This document shows positions 1 to 8,705 of a DNA stretch of 64,000 nucleotides, one piece after another. Each line of letters starts with the position of its first letter. Position 1 is the stretch's first letter. A program made the translations under genes and the position numbers. A model generated the notes under the pieces. That model saw nothing but the letters and a program-made list of their open reading frames with translations. It did not search any database and was not told where the DNA came from. The DNA is taken from contig NZ_SLVB01000005.1 of the NCBI RefSeq assembly GCF_004341845.1, positions 496,001 to 560,000 on the forward strand, written 5' to 3'. This stretch comes from Novosphingobium sp. PhB165 (lineage in GTDB: Bacteria; Pseudomonadota; Alphaproteobacteria; Sphingomonadales; Sphingomonadaceae).

Positions 1-3000
1 CGTCAGCGAGAGCGCGCCGCCCGTCGCGTCGGCGTCTGCAAATGTCAGGGCGCCGGCCGAACTGATGTCGACCGAACGGCCGGAAACGGTGACCACCCCG
101 TTCAAAAGCATGTCGGTGATCGAAACCGCGCCGAGCGCCGATTGCAGCAGGATATCCCCGTTGGACGTGATCTGGGAGAGGGCGATGCCGCCTGGCGCCG
201 AGATCGAGACGGCGCCGATGCTGGAAAGCGCGCCGGTACCCGTGACCGCGCCCTGTGTCGAGGAAACCACGATCGAACCGGTGCTGTTGAGGCTTCCGAC
301 GGCGCCCGTCATGGCAAGATCGATGTTGCCGGTCGCGGTAATGGCGGTCTGGCCGAAGACGGTGATCGGTGCGCCCGCCGCTGCGCCGCTGAACCCGAGT
401 CCATCGCTGCGGGCGGCGTCTCCTTCCGCGCGGGCAGTCAGGTTTCCGCCGATCGTCAGGTAGCCCCCCGAAGCCGCATTCGCGCTGCCGAGTTGGACAA
501 GTCCCGCCACTGTCGGCGGCGGGGGAAGCAGCGCGCTGCCGCCCGGGAGTGCCGAAGCATCGAGCGAGACGTTGCCGCCGATCCGCGCGTCGCCCGCGCG
601 CGAAAGCAGCGCGGCGGTACCGCCGGTGGCCGTGCCGAGCGCGGCGCTGTCGGCGCCGCTGTAACCGGCGGTCGCGCCGGCGCCGACCGTGAGGTCTCCG
701 CTGATGACGAGCGTTCCGCCCGCTCCCGACTGGTCGACCAAGGCGCTGCCGCCACGGGCGTCTCCGCCCAGACCCGTCGCGCCATTGCCGTTTCCGCCCG
801 TGCCGATAGCCAGCACCGTCACCGGGCCGACCAGCCCCATCGTGCCGCTACCGCTGTTGGCGATCATCGCGGAACCGCCCGTGCCGGAGCCCCCGGTCGC
901 ATCGTTCGAGAGACCGCCGCTGCCGTTGGCGCTGACGAGCGCCTGACCCTCGGCAAAGACCCCGCCGCCGGAGGCCTGCAACCGCGCCGTACCGCCGATG
1001 GCGTTGCCCGCCGTGGCGGTGGTATCGGGGGCGGTGTCGCCAGCCAGCGCATTGGCCGAAACCGTCAGCATGTTGGCGTAGACATTGAGCGCGCCGCCCG
1101 TGACGTCGATGGAGGCAAGGCCGCCCGCCGCATTGCCGGTGCCGAAGCCGCCGCCGTTATCGCCGCTGGTCCCCTCCGCCATCACGGTGAGCGCGCCGTT
1201 CAGCGACATCGTGCCGCCGGTGATCGTGAGGGAGGCGGTGCCGCCGGTGCCGCTGCCACTGGCGGCGTTCCCGGCGGGCCCGCCGTTGCCGCTGGCATTG
1301 ACGGTGCCGGTGCTGTCCACCGCGATCGTGCCGCCCGCGAGGCCGATCTGCGCGGTGCCGCCGATGGCGCTGGCGCCTGCGCCTGTGTCGACCGTGCCGT
1401 AAACCCCGTCGATATAGCCCTGGAAATTACCCGAAGCGCTGGCATCGACCGAGAGCACGCCGGCATAGCCGTAGCTGGAATTGGCGCGCACTTGCAGGGT
1501 GCCGCCGTTCGCCACGCTCAGCCGCGCGGTTCCGCCGGTCATCGTTCCGGCATCCTGCAAGGCGCCGACGCCTGAGACATTGGCGAGGACGGACACGTCA
1601 CTGGAATCGAAGTTGGAGCCGTCGATCGAGAGCACTGCCTCGCCGCCGGTCAGCGACGGGCTGTTCAAGGGAACGGAACCGAGGCCTTCCAGGTTCATCG
1701 TCGCCAGGGCGCTGACCGTGGCAGAGCCTTCCATCGTGAGCGAGGAGCCGCCGCTCAGCGCGACGCCGGCGTGGCCCGCCGAAGCAAAGGCGCCGGGCTG
1801 CCCGTTCGTCGCACCGCTGGCATCGGCCGTTACATAGAGTTCGCCGGTCAGCGTGACGGTCGCGCCGTTCAGCGCCAGATTGGCGCCGCCGGTCAGGCTG
1901 CCGGTAGCGTTGCCGCCGATGCCGGAGCCGCTATCGACCCCGCCCGCAGCGGCGTTTGCGTTAAGAGTGATGCCGTCCCAGTCGTAAGTGCCGCCGGTTA
2001 GCGAGATGCCCGCAGTGCCGCCAAAACCATTGCCGGACTGGGCGCTGGAGTCGCCGCCATGGCCGTCTGCGCCCAGCGAGACATAGCCGAAATCGAGCAC
2101 GCCGCCGCTGCTGACAAGCTCGGCCCGCCCGCCGTACCCATTCCCGCCGATGCCGTCCCCGCCATCGCCGCCTCTGGCGGTGGCATCGATGCGGACATCG
2201 CCGTTGTAAAAGTTGCTGGCATTCCACGCGGTGTTTGCGCCTGTCGAAATGGTGACGGAACCGCCGTATGCGTCTCCGCCCGCGACAGCCCCCCTGCCGC
2301 CTTCGCCTGTGGCGTAAACTTGCAGGTAGCCGCTGGTCAGGCTGCCATTGCCGGTCAGTGAAAGCTGGATCGTGCCGCCTCTGGCAAGGCCGCCCGCGCT
2401 GCCGGGATAATCGCTATCCGCGCCAAAGGCACTGGCGGTGAGGGCCAGGGATTGCATGTTCATCGGGCCGTCGCTGGCGATGGTGATCGTGCCGGCCGTT
2501 GCGCTGCCGCCGTCGATCGCATTCAGCCCGCCAACGGCACTGACGTTGAAATCTCCATAAAGGGCAGAGAGGCTACCGCCGCTGTTCGTCAGCGATATGG
2601 TGCCGCCGACGGCATCGCCGCTGGTCGAAAGGGCATTGTCGAAATCGCCCCGGGCCGAGAGCTGAAGAGCGCCGCCAATCGAGAATGTGCTGCCGGTGCC
2701 GACGTTGATCGCAATGGTGCCGCCCCGCTCGGCATAGCCGGCATAGGCCGAGAATGCGCTGGAAGTCGTCGGGTTGTTGTCGATGATCGAGGCACCGCCC
2801 AGCGCGTCGAGCTGGATCGTATCGATGGCGTTCAACTGTACGGAATTGTCGAACACCGTCTGGATCGTGGGGGTCACGTGGATGCTGCCGGTGACATTCG
2901 CCGTCATCGCCGAAGTGAAGTGGGCATCGCCGACGGTGATGTTGGAGGGATCGGCCGTGACGGCAGCGGCATCGACGCCGTCGATCCCGTGACCGGCGGT

Positions 3001-3954
3001 CAAGATCACGGCATTGCTGTCATCGGTGGCGGAGGCCGCCGCGTCGTAGCCGATGCTGCCCGAAAGAAGCATGGTCAGGCCATCGTTCTTGCTGACCGCC
3101 ACCATGCGGATCACGCGCGGATCGGCGGCCCCGGCCGAGCTGCTGCCGCCGGTCGATCCGGTATGGACGATGCCATTGGGATCGTCGGTGCCGGAGGAGA
3201 CGGCGATGTCGAACATGCCCGCGTTCATCGTGATGTCGGCGGCATTGGCGGCGACATAGGCGATGGGCCCGTCCGCGCGCACGGTGCCGCCCTGCTCGAT
3301 GCGGGGGGAGACGATGGCGATGTAGGATCCGTTGTTCGGCGCCTGCGGGTTGAGGCTGGCGGTGATCTGCGCGCCGCCGGCGATACTGACCAGCGAGGCC
3401 CCGTTCGACGGCGCGGTGAAGCGGATCTCCCCGTTCGGGCCGTAAAGTCCGCCCGTCGTGTCGATGGGATCGGTGGTGAGCACCAGCCCGCCGACCGAAA
3501 ACTGCGCGGAGGCCCCGACGATGATGCCGTTGGGCGAATAGAACCACACGTTGCCGCCGGTTCCGCCCAGCAGGTCGCTCTGCACGGTGCCGTTGAACTG
3601 GACGGCCGAATTGGTCGGCGCGCCCAGCGTGTCCTGCGTGACGATGCGGTTGAGCACGGTGTAGTCCGTGCCCGAAAAACCGCTGCCGGTGGTGAAGCTG
3701 GCGGTGGTGCCGGCGGGCTGGAAGTTGACCGGCCCGCCGCCGGAATCGGGCGCCACCCAGTCGATCACCGTCTGGTTCGAGCTGACCTGCACTTGCGTGG
3801 TGCCGGTGCCGGTGTTGATCGTGGCGTTGCCGGTGGTGACGGTTCCGGTGCCCTGGAACGACTGCGCCGTGGCCGCGCGCGGGAGCAGGGCGGCGAGCAC
3901 CAGCGCGGGAATGCTGGCACCGGCAAGCGCCATTGAAATGCGGTTCTGGATCAT
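1..3954 (-). CDS. TpsA-type two-partner-secretion exoprotein (filamentous haemagglutinin family), 3' end beyond window
   Basis: An open frame of 1318 codons starts at an ATG that overlaps the stop of the upstream TpsB gene (ATGA, 3951-3954) and stays open to base 1, so the C-terminus is missing. Residues 1 to about 31 form a signal peptide ending in ATAQ. The next roughly 250 residues match the TPS secretion domain: FNGTVQSDLLGG, then NVWFYSPNGIIVG, where the family usually has NPNGI. The rest is a Gly/Ala/Ser/Thr-rich series of short strands with recurring GG-T-A and ASGNG-like turns and almost no Cys, as expected of a long beta-helix. Such proteins are exported by Sec, cross the outer membrane through their TpsB partner and act at the cell surface as adhesins, matrix components or toxins. 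The visible part carries no recognisable toxin domain; what the C-terminus does cannot be said. Confidence 0.85.
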   Translation of the reverse strand, partial: MIQNRISMALAGASIPALVLAALLPRAATAQSFQGTGTVTTGNATINTGTGTTQVQVSSNQTVIDWVAPDSGGGPVNFQPAGTTASFTTGSGFSGTDYTVLNRIVTQDTLGAPTNSAVQFNGTVQSDLLGGTGGNVWFYSPNGIIVGASAQFSVGGLVLTTDPIDTTGGLYGPNGEIRFTAPSNGASLVSIAGGAQITASLNPQAPNNGSYIAIVSPRIEQGGTVRADGPIAYVAANAADITMNAGMFDIAVSSGTDDPNGIVHTGSTGGSSSAGAADPRVIRMVAVSKNDGLTMLLSGSIGYDAAASATDDSNAVILTAGHGIDGVDAAAVTADPSNITVGDAHFTSAMTANVTGSIHVTPTIQTVFDNSVQLNAIDTIQLDALGGASIIDNNPTTSSAFSAYAGYAERGGTIAINVGTGSTFSIGGALQLSARGDFDNALSTSGDAVGGTISLTNSGGSLSALYGDFNVSAVGGLNAIDGGSATAGTITIASDGPMNMQSLALTASAFGADSDYPGSAGGLARGGTIQLSLTGNGSLTSGYLQVYATGEGGRGAVAGGDAYGGSVTISTGANTAWNASNFYNGDVRIDATARGGDGGDGIGGNGYGGRAELVSSGGVLDFGYVSLGADGHGGDSSAQSGNGFGGTAGISLTGGTYDWDGITLNANAAAGGVDSGSGIGGNATGSLTGGANLALNGATVTLTGELYVTADASGATNGQPGAFASAGHAGVALSGGSSLTMEGSATVSALATMNLEGLGSVPLNSPSLTGGEAVLSIDGSNFDSSDVSVLANVSGVGALQDAGTMTGGTARLSVANGGTLQVRANSSYGYAGVLSVDASASGNFQGYIDGVYGTVDTGAGASAIGGTAQIGLAGGTIAVDSTGTVNASGNGGPAGNAASGSGTGGTASLTITGGTMSLNGALTVMAEGTSGDNGGGFGTGNAAGGLASIDVTGGALNVYANMLTVSANALAGDTAPDTTATAGNAIGGTARLQASGGGVFAEGQALVSANGSGGLSNDATGGSGTGGSAMIANSGSGTMGLVGPVTVLAIGTGGNGNGATGLGGDARGGSALVDQSGAGGTLVISGDLTVGAGATAGYSGADSAALGTATGGTAALLSRAGDARIGGNVSLDASALPGGSALLPPPPTVAGLVQLGSANAASGGYLTIGGNLTARAEGDAARSDGLGFSGAAAGAPITVFGQTAITATGNIDLAMTGAVGSLNSTGSIVVSSTQGAVTGTGALSSIGAVSISAPGGIALSQITSNGDILLQSALGAVSITDMLLNGVVTVSGRSVDISSAGALTFADADATGGALSLT

Positions 3955-5756
3955 GACGCATCCCACGGCAGCAGCCGTGCCCTGATGGTGAAGAGTACGC
4001 GCACGTCGCCGCGTTCGGCCTGAAGGCCGGTGCGGTTAAGCGGAACGGCGAGCGAGAGATTGCCGTCGAAACGGTCGTTCCAGCGGCCGCGCAGGCCGCC
4101 GCCGGCGGTCCATGCCTCGTCCGGATTTTCAAGCGCGCCGGGCCGATGGCGCCATGCCCAGCCAGCATCGACGAAGGCATAGGGCTGAACCACGAGGCCG
4201 CCGCTGCGCCGTCCGGAAAGCCGTCCGTAGCGCACCTCGAACGCGGCGCCGATGCCGCTGTCTCCCGCGACCGTGCCGGGATCAAGCCCGCGTCCGATCG
4301 TGTAATTGCCCAGGCTGAACTGCTCGTAGGACAGCAGCGTGTCCGGCGAATATTGCGCGCGGGGGGAGAGGGCGAGGGTAATGCCCGGCACGGGCCGGAA
4401 CTCCGCGTTCACTTGCGCGCGCATCACGAAGGCGCTGGGATCGGCAAGCTGGTTGCTGATCGGCACATGCGGTGCGAGACACTGGGTGATCGGCGAGCAA
4501 TCGTCGCTGGCGCCAAGCCCGCGCAGCCCCTGCCGCAGTTCGGCCAGCCCGCCCAGTCGCCAGCGCGGCTCGCCCAGCGAAAAGCGCCCGCGCCCGAGCA
4601 GGCTGTCATGGTCGATGGTGTCGAAGGCAAGGCGGCCGTAGAGCACGCGCAGTCGGTCGCGTGTGAACGGTGCGCCTGCATAATTGAGGTCCTGATCGAC
4701 CACTTCCAGCCCGGCCCCGGCGCGCAGCGACATCGCGCGGCGGCGGATCACGGGATAGGTTAGGCCCACGTCCCCCACCACCGTCTCGGTCTTGAAGCGT
4801 AGCGGGCCGGAGGGCTCCGAACGGCCCCACAGGATATTGCCGCCAAGCCGCAGCCCGCTGGTGCCGATGGCGAATTCGTGGCCGGCCTGAAGCACGGTCT
4901 GCTCATCGAAATCGAGCGTGTTGAACAGGCTGAAGCTGGTGCGGTCGGCCAGCCCGGTCAGCCCGTTGAGCGCGGCCTGCACGAAGACGCCCGTGGGCCC
5001 GGTGCTGCTGGAGCCGAGGTTCTGGAGGCCGATGCCCAGTTCGAACGGGCGGCGGTGAACCAGCAGGTCTCCCACCACGTCGCCCGGCTTGCCCTTGGCG
5101 GGGCGCAAGGTCAGGCGCACTTCGTAGCCCGGCATGTCGCCCAGCAGCAGCAACTGGCGCTCGGCCTGATGGGTGTTGAACCAGGACTCATGCGTCAGCC
5201 GGTTCAGATAGGCGGCGATCTGCTTCTCGGCCGGGCCCGGCCTGCCGCGCACCTGCACTTCGACAAGGTGGGCGACCATCACGTCGAAATGGACGGTGCC
5301 GTCCTTCTCGATCCGCTGTGGCGGGATCTGCACGGCGGCGAGGTAGCCGAGCGCGCGCAGCGCCGTCGCCGCGCGGTCGCGCACTTCGCAGAGCGCGGAA
5401 ACCGGCAGGTCCTTGCCCGCCATGTCCCGCCAGGTATCGTCGAGGATCGCCGGATCGACGGCCTTCAATCCGCCGAACTCGACCCGGGAGAACCGCACGC
5501 GGGTTGCGGCAAAACCGGGCGCGGCAAGGGGGCAGGGGCCGCGCTCGATATCGTCGTCGATGGTCAGGCGGGGGCGAGCGGGCGTAGCCGGCGGGGTTTC
5601 CTGCCCGGCCTTCAGTTCCTCGCGCGTCTGCGGAGTGGGCAGCGGAAGCGGAGCCGCCACCTGGGCAAGCGCCATCCCCGGCGCCAGCAGCGCGGAGAGC
5701 GCCCCGCCGATGCCGGAAACTCGCAGCCATTCCCGATGCGAGGCATTCGGTTTCAT
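3951..5756 (-). CDS. TpsB outer-membrane transporter (ShlB/FhaC/HecB family)
   Basis: 601 residues, the usual length for FhaC-like transporters. There is a signal peptide (cleavage near residue 31, MALAQ), a proline-rich linker, POTRA-type domains at about residues 85-220 (VRFSRVEFGGLKAVDP opens the first), and then a C-terminal beta-barrel with many alternating strands. The conserved loop-6 motif of the family, normally a VRGY-type sequence, appears as IGRGLDPG near residue 490. The protein should insert in the outer membrane and export the exoprotein encoded directly downstream, which overlaps it by 4 bp. The barrel ends in LLPWDAS and not in a terminal Phe, which is unusual for BAM substrates. 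Upstream neighbours are the FecR-like protein, the CHASE2 cyclase and the CHAT protein, all on the same strand. Confidence 0.9.
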   Translation of the reverse strand: MKPNASHREWLRVSGIGGALSALLAPGMALAQVAAPLPLPTPQTREELKAGQETPPATPARPRLTIDDDIERGPCPLAAPGFAATRVRFSRVEFGGLKAVDPAILDDTWRDMAGKDLPVSALCEVRDRAATALRALGYLAAVQIPPQRIEKDGTVHFDVMVAHLVEVQVRGRPGPAEKQIAAYLNRLTHESWFNTHQAERQLLLLGDMPGYEVRLTLRPAKGKPGDVVGDLLVHRRPFELGIGLQNLGSSSTGPTGVFVQAALNGLTGLADRTSFSLFNTLDFDEQTVLQAGHEFAIGTSGLRLGGNILWGRSEPSGPLRFKTETVVGDVGLTYPVIRRRAMSLRAGAGLEVVDQDLNYAGAPFTRDRLRVLYGRLAFDTIDHDSLLGRGRFSLGEPRWRLGGLAELRQGLRGLGASDDCSPITQCLAPHVPISNQLADPSAFVMRAQVNAEFRPVPGITLALSPRAQYSPDTLLSYEQFSLGNYTIGRGLDPGTVAGDSGIGAAFEVRYGRLSGRRSGGLVVQPYAFVDAGWAWRHRPGALENPDEAWTAGGGLRGRWNDRFDGNLSLAVPLNRTGLQAERGDVRVLFTIRARLLPWDAS

Positions 5757-5803
5757 TTCACATTCCCCCTCGCCGGACTTCCCCTGTCCGGCCGATCGTC
5801 AAT

Positions 5804-6640
5804 TCATTGCGGCGGTAGCGTGGCCCCGTCGGTGGCGCCGTCTGTGGCGCCATCGCTCGGCCCTCCGGTCGGCTCGCCGATCGCGCCCTCGTGCGGCCCG
5901 TCGCTGGGAAGCGCCAGAGCATGGGTCAGTACCGCGAGCTGCCCGTTGCAGCCGCGCCCCATCAATTGGCCGGCCAGCTGTTCGGGATCGCGCGGGGCCT
6001 GGGCAATGACCGAGAAAGTCAGGTCCACGGGCGGCGCGGATCCGTCCGACACCTCGTAGGAAGCGCCGTCCTCGGCCGGGGCGGCAGTCTCGTCCCAGGC
6101 GGCGACTGTGGACTTGTCGGCAAAGGCCAGTGCGGCGCGTTTTCCGGCGGGCTTGTGGTTCACGACGGCAGCCGTGCTGTAGCTGACCGCGCCCTCCATC
6201 TCCGGTCGCCAGGCGCGGATCGGGACACCGGCAATCACGCAGACCGGGCCCGGCACCGTCACGTCGACGTACCACAAGTTCGGACGCAGCGGCTGGCCAT
6301 TGGGCCCGGCGCCGCGCACGGCTCCGGTGCGCACGCGGCTGGCGTCGCGCTGCTGGGTGAGGGCGACGAACGTGCTGCTGCGGCTGGCACCGGCAGGCGC
6401 GCCGACCGTGTAGGTGCCCGCGCCCTTGAGTACGCGCGTGCCCTTGGCGTCGAGAATGGTGACGCTGTCCGAGGGTTTGAGCGTGACGGAAGCGGTGTCC
6501 GGCAACTTGCGGCCGGGCGGATAGTCCTTGGCCGATGGGCCGCTGGAGGCGACGACGATACCCGCCATGGCGACGGCCGGAAGTGCGGCAACGATCAGTG
6601 CGGCGCCCAGCGCCAGCGGGCGGCGGTCAAGCCAGAACAT
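5804..6640 (-). CDS. FecR-like exported protein of unknown function
   Basis: The start at 6640 is chosen for its Shine-Dalgarno (AAGGGGAG); a longer frame to 6700 lacks one. The 278-residue product begins with a hydrophobic signal/anchor segment (LALGAALIVAALPAVAMA). Residues of about 25-75 (YPPGRKLPDTASVTL, then VTILDAKGTRVLKGAGTYTV) have the pattern of a FecR-type domain: small beta-sandwich strands around a glycine-rich turn. The tail is low in complexity, with tandem GATD units. The gene overlaps the cyclase stop by 14 bp and is followed 47 bp later by tpsB. Proteins of this style accompany CHASE2 cyclases and two-partner secretion genes, so a periplasmic structural or signalling role is inferred; no catalytic motif is visible. 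Confidence 0.6.
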   Translation of the reverse strand: MFWLDRRPLALGAALIVAALPAVAMAGIVVASSGPSAKDYPPGRKLPDTASVTLKPSDSVTILDAKGTRVLKGAGTYTVGAPAGASRSSTFVALTQQRDASRVRTGAVRGAGPNGQPLRPNLWYVDVTVPGPVCVIAGVPIRAWRPEMEGAVSYSTAAVVNHKPAGKRAALAFADKSTVAAWDETAAPAEDGASYEVSDGSAPPVDLTFSVIAQAPRDPEQLAGQLMGRGCNGQLAVLTHALALPSDGPHEGAIGEPTGGPSDGATDGATDGATLPPQ

Positions 6641-8705
6641 AGGCTTTCTCCCCTTGGAGTTTACGGGTTCGTTCGAGCAGGCAGGCAATCGGCTTGTCAT
6701 CGGGCCGGGCAGCGGCGAGCAGGGCCAGCCGCTCGGCGGCGGCGGCGGGATTGCTGTCGATCAGCGCTACGGCGGCTTCGAGCGCCTCGCGTTCGTCGGC
6801 AGGCATGTCCGGCATGGGTTCGAGGATATCGACCGGGCGCGCGCGTCCGCGCAGCACCACGCGGCCAAGCGGGCGCCACCAGTCCAGCCCGGATCTTTCG
6901 GCGAACTCGCGGCTCACTACTACCGAGGTACCGAGCGACTTGTTGGCCGATTCCAGCCGGGACGCGGTGTTCATCGCATCGCCCAGCGCGGTGTACTGGA
7001 TGCGCCGCTCGCCGCCGAAGTTGCCGACCACGGCCTCGCCGTAATGGGCGCCGACGCGGGTGCGGCCGATGGGGGGCAGCGCGGGATCGACGGAGCGCCG
7101 GAAATCCTCGCCCGCCTGCCACATGGCGAGCGCGCAGCGGGCGGCTTTCTCGCCATCGTCCGGCCGGGGGATCGGGGCGCCCCAGAAGGCGACCACGGCA
7201 TCGCCGACGTATTTGTCCACCAGCCCGCCATGGTCGAGCACCACGCGCGTCAGCCGGTCGAGATAGTCGTTGAGCAGCCGCGCCACCACTTCCGGTTCAA
7301 GCTGGTGCGAGAGCGTGGTGAAGCCCTCCAGATCGCTGAACAGGATGTAGAGTTCGCGCTTGCTGCCCGAGAGCGTGAGCCGTTCGGGATTGTCGATGAT
7401 TTCCTGCGCGATGTCGCGTGGGAGGTACTTGCCGAGCGCATCCTGCGCGAAACGCCGCTCCACCGCGCCCGATGCGCGCACGGCGCTGGACACGGCGGTA
7501 AAGGCAAGGATCCAGCCCGCCACCCAGCCGAAAGCCGGGGTGCCGTATGTCTCGACCCCGCGCCACTGGAGCAGGAACGGCAGGCCGCCGATCACGACAA
7601 GCTGCGCGGCAAGGAACGGCGCCATGCGCCAGACCCGCGCGTCGACGAGTGCGGTCAGCATGGCGGCAAGGATCACCAGAAGAGCCACGGCCCAACGCTG
7701 CCACGGCGCCACTGGAGTCATCCGCGCGCCGTCCAGCATCTGGGCGATGGTGGCGGCATGGACCTCGATCCCCGGCACCGTCGATCCGGTATAGGCGGTG
7801 AGCGAGGTGGTCACCTGATCGGTATCGATGATCTCGCCGCCGATCAGGACGTAGCGGTCCTTGATCTGCGCGGCGAGGGCGGCGGCCATTTCAGGATCGT
7901 CCAGCGCCGCGAAGAGGTCGATCGGCAGCATCGAGAACACCGGCGCATCGGTGGCGGCGCGGCGATAACGGATCGATCCGGCATAGCCTTCGAACGCCCG
8001 CGCCCGCTCCGCGTCAGGCCCGGCTCCGACCATGGCGCGGCCGATCAGCGGAGGCAGGCCGGGCTCGATGCTGGGCCAGACGCGCGTGGCGCCCTGATAG
8101 TTGGACAGGCGGATCGAGGCGGGGTGCGCCTGCGTGCCATGGAGCCGGGCGAGCAGGCCCTTGAGGTACTGCTGCTGCTCGTAATTGATATCGTCCTTGT
8201 TGGTCGCGGTGTCGGCATAGGCGACGAAGGTCGGCGTGCGCATGGCGCGAAGCTGGCCGACGAGCGCCTCGTCCTCGTCCTGCGGCTGGTCGAACAGGAC
8301 GTCGATGCCGATGGCTTTCGCGCCCATGCCGTCAAGCTTTTGCAGCGCGCGGGCGAGCAGGCCCCGGTCCAGTGGAGAGCGCTTCTTGGCGGCGATCAGC
8401 GTCTGGTCGGTATAGGCGACGATCTGGATGCGCGGGTCCTGATCGACTACGGGCGCGGTGACGAAGCTGCGCAAGTCGTAGAGCGCGTCCTCTGCATTGC
8501 CCACCACCGGCAAGTCCCAGCTGAAGCGCGTGATCAGCAGCGCGGCTACCAGCATCAGCGCGGTCGCCGCAAGCTGCCGTCCGCTGGCCGCGCGCACGTT
8601 GCGCCAGCCTTTGCGGAGCAGGCCGCGCCAGCCGGTGCGGTTGGAGGAGGTCGAAAGTTCGGTCAAGGCCTGTGTCTCAGCGCCCCGGCACCGGGCGGGC
8701 GGCAT
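6627..8705 (-). CDS. CHASE2-domain class III adenylate cyclase
   Basis: 692 residues. One N-terminal membrane segment (about 45-61) is followed by an extracytoplasmic CHASE2 sensor domain (about 70-335; it contains AIGIDVLFDQP and KDRYVLIGG). Three more membrane segments (about 338-408) lead to a cytoplasmic nucleotide cyclase domain (about 450-640). Metal-binding Asp458 (LFSDLEGF) and Asp502 (DKYVGDAVVAFWG) are present, as are the purine-specifying Lys498 and Asp576 (YTALGDAMN) and the transition-state Asn579/Arg583. The Lys/Asp pair predicts ATP as substrate and cAMP as product. The ATG at 8705 overlaps the CHAT gene by 29 bp and lacks a good Shine-Dalgarno; a TTG at 8666 just after that stop is a possible real start. 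The gene is embedded in the secretion operon, so cAMP output may respond to the envelope state set by it. Confidence 0.88.
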   Translation of the reverse strand: MPPARCRGAETQALTELSTSSNRTGWRGLLRKGWRNVRAASGRQLAATALMLVAALLITRFSWDLPVVGNAEDALYDLRSFVTAPVVDQDPRIQIVAYTDQTLIAAKKRSPLDRGLLARALQKLDGMGAKAIGIDVLFDQPQDEDEALVGQLRAMRTPTFVAYADTATNKDDINYEQQQYLKGLLARLHGTQAHPASIRLSNYQGATRVWPSIEPGLPPLIGRAMVGAGPDAERARAFEGYAGSIRYRRAATDAPVFSMLPIDLFAALDDPEMAAALAAQIKDRYVLIGGEIIDTDQVTTSLTAYTGSTVPGIEVHAATIAQMLDGARMTPVAPWQRWAVALLVILAAMLTALVDARVWRMAPFLAAQLVVIGGLPFLLQWRGVETYGTPAFGWVAGWILAFTAVSSAVRASGAVERRFAQDALGKYLPRDIAQEIIDNPERLTLSGSKRELYILFSDLEGFTTLSHQLEPEVVARLLNDYLDRLTRVVLDHGGLVDKYVGDAVVAFWGAPIPRPDDGEKAARCALAMWQAGEDFRRSVDPALPPIGRTRVGAHYGEAVVGNFGGERRIQYTALGDAMNTASRLESANKSLGTSVVVSREFAERSGLDWWRPLGRVVLRGRARPVDILEPMPDMPADEREALEAAVALIDSNPAAAAERLALLAAARPDDKPIACLLERTRKLQGEKAYVLA

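Noticed and set aside
2452..3936. Long plus-strand open frame of 494 codons opposite TpsA
   Set aside because: It is a mirror of the GC-rich, repeat-like TpsA frame (Arg/Gly/Ala-heavy, no start site, no recognisable domain). TpsA has a signal peptide, a TPS domain and coupling to TpsB.
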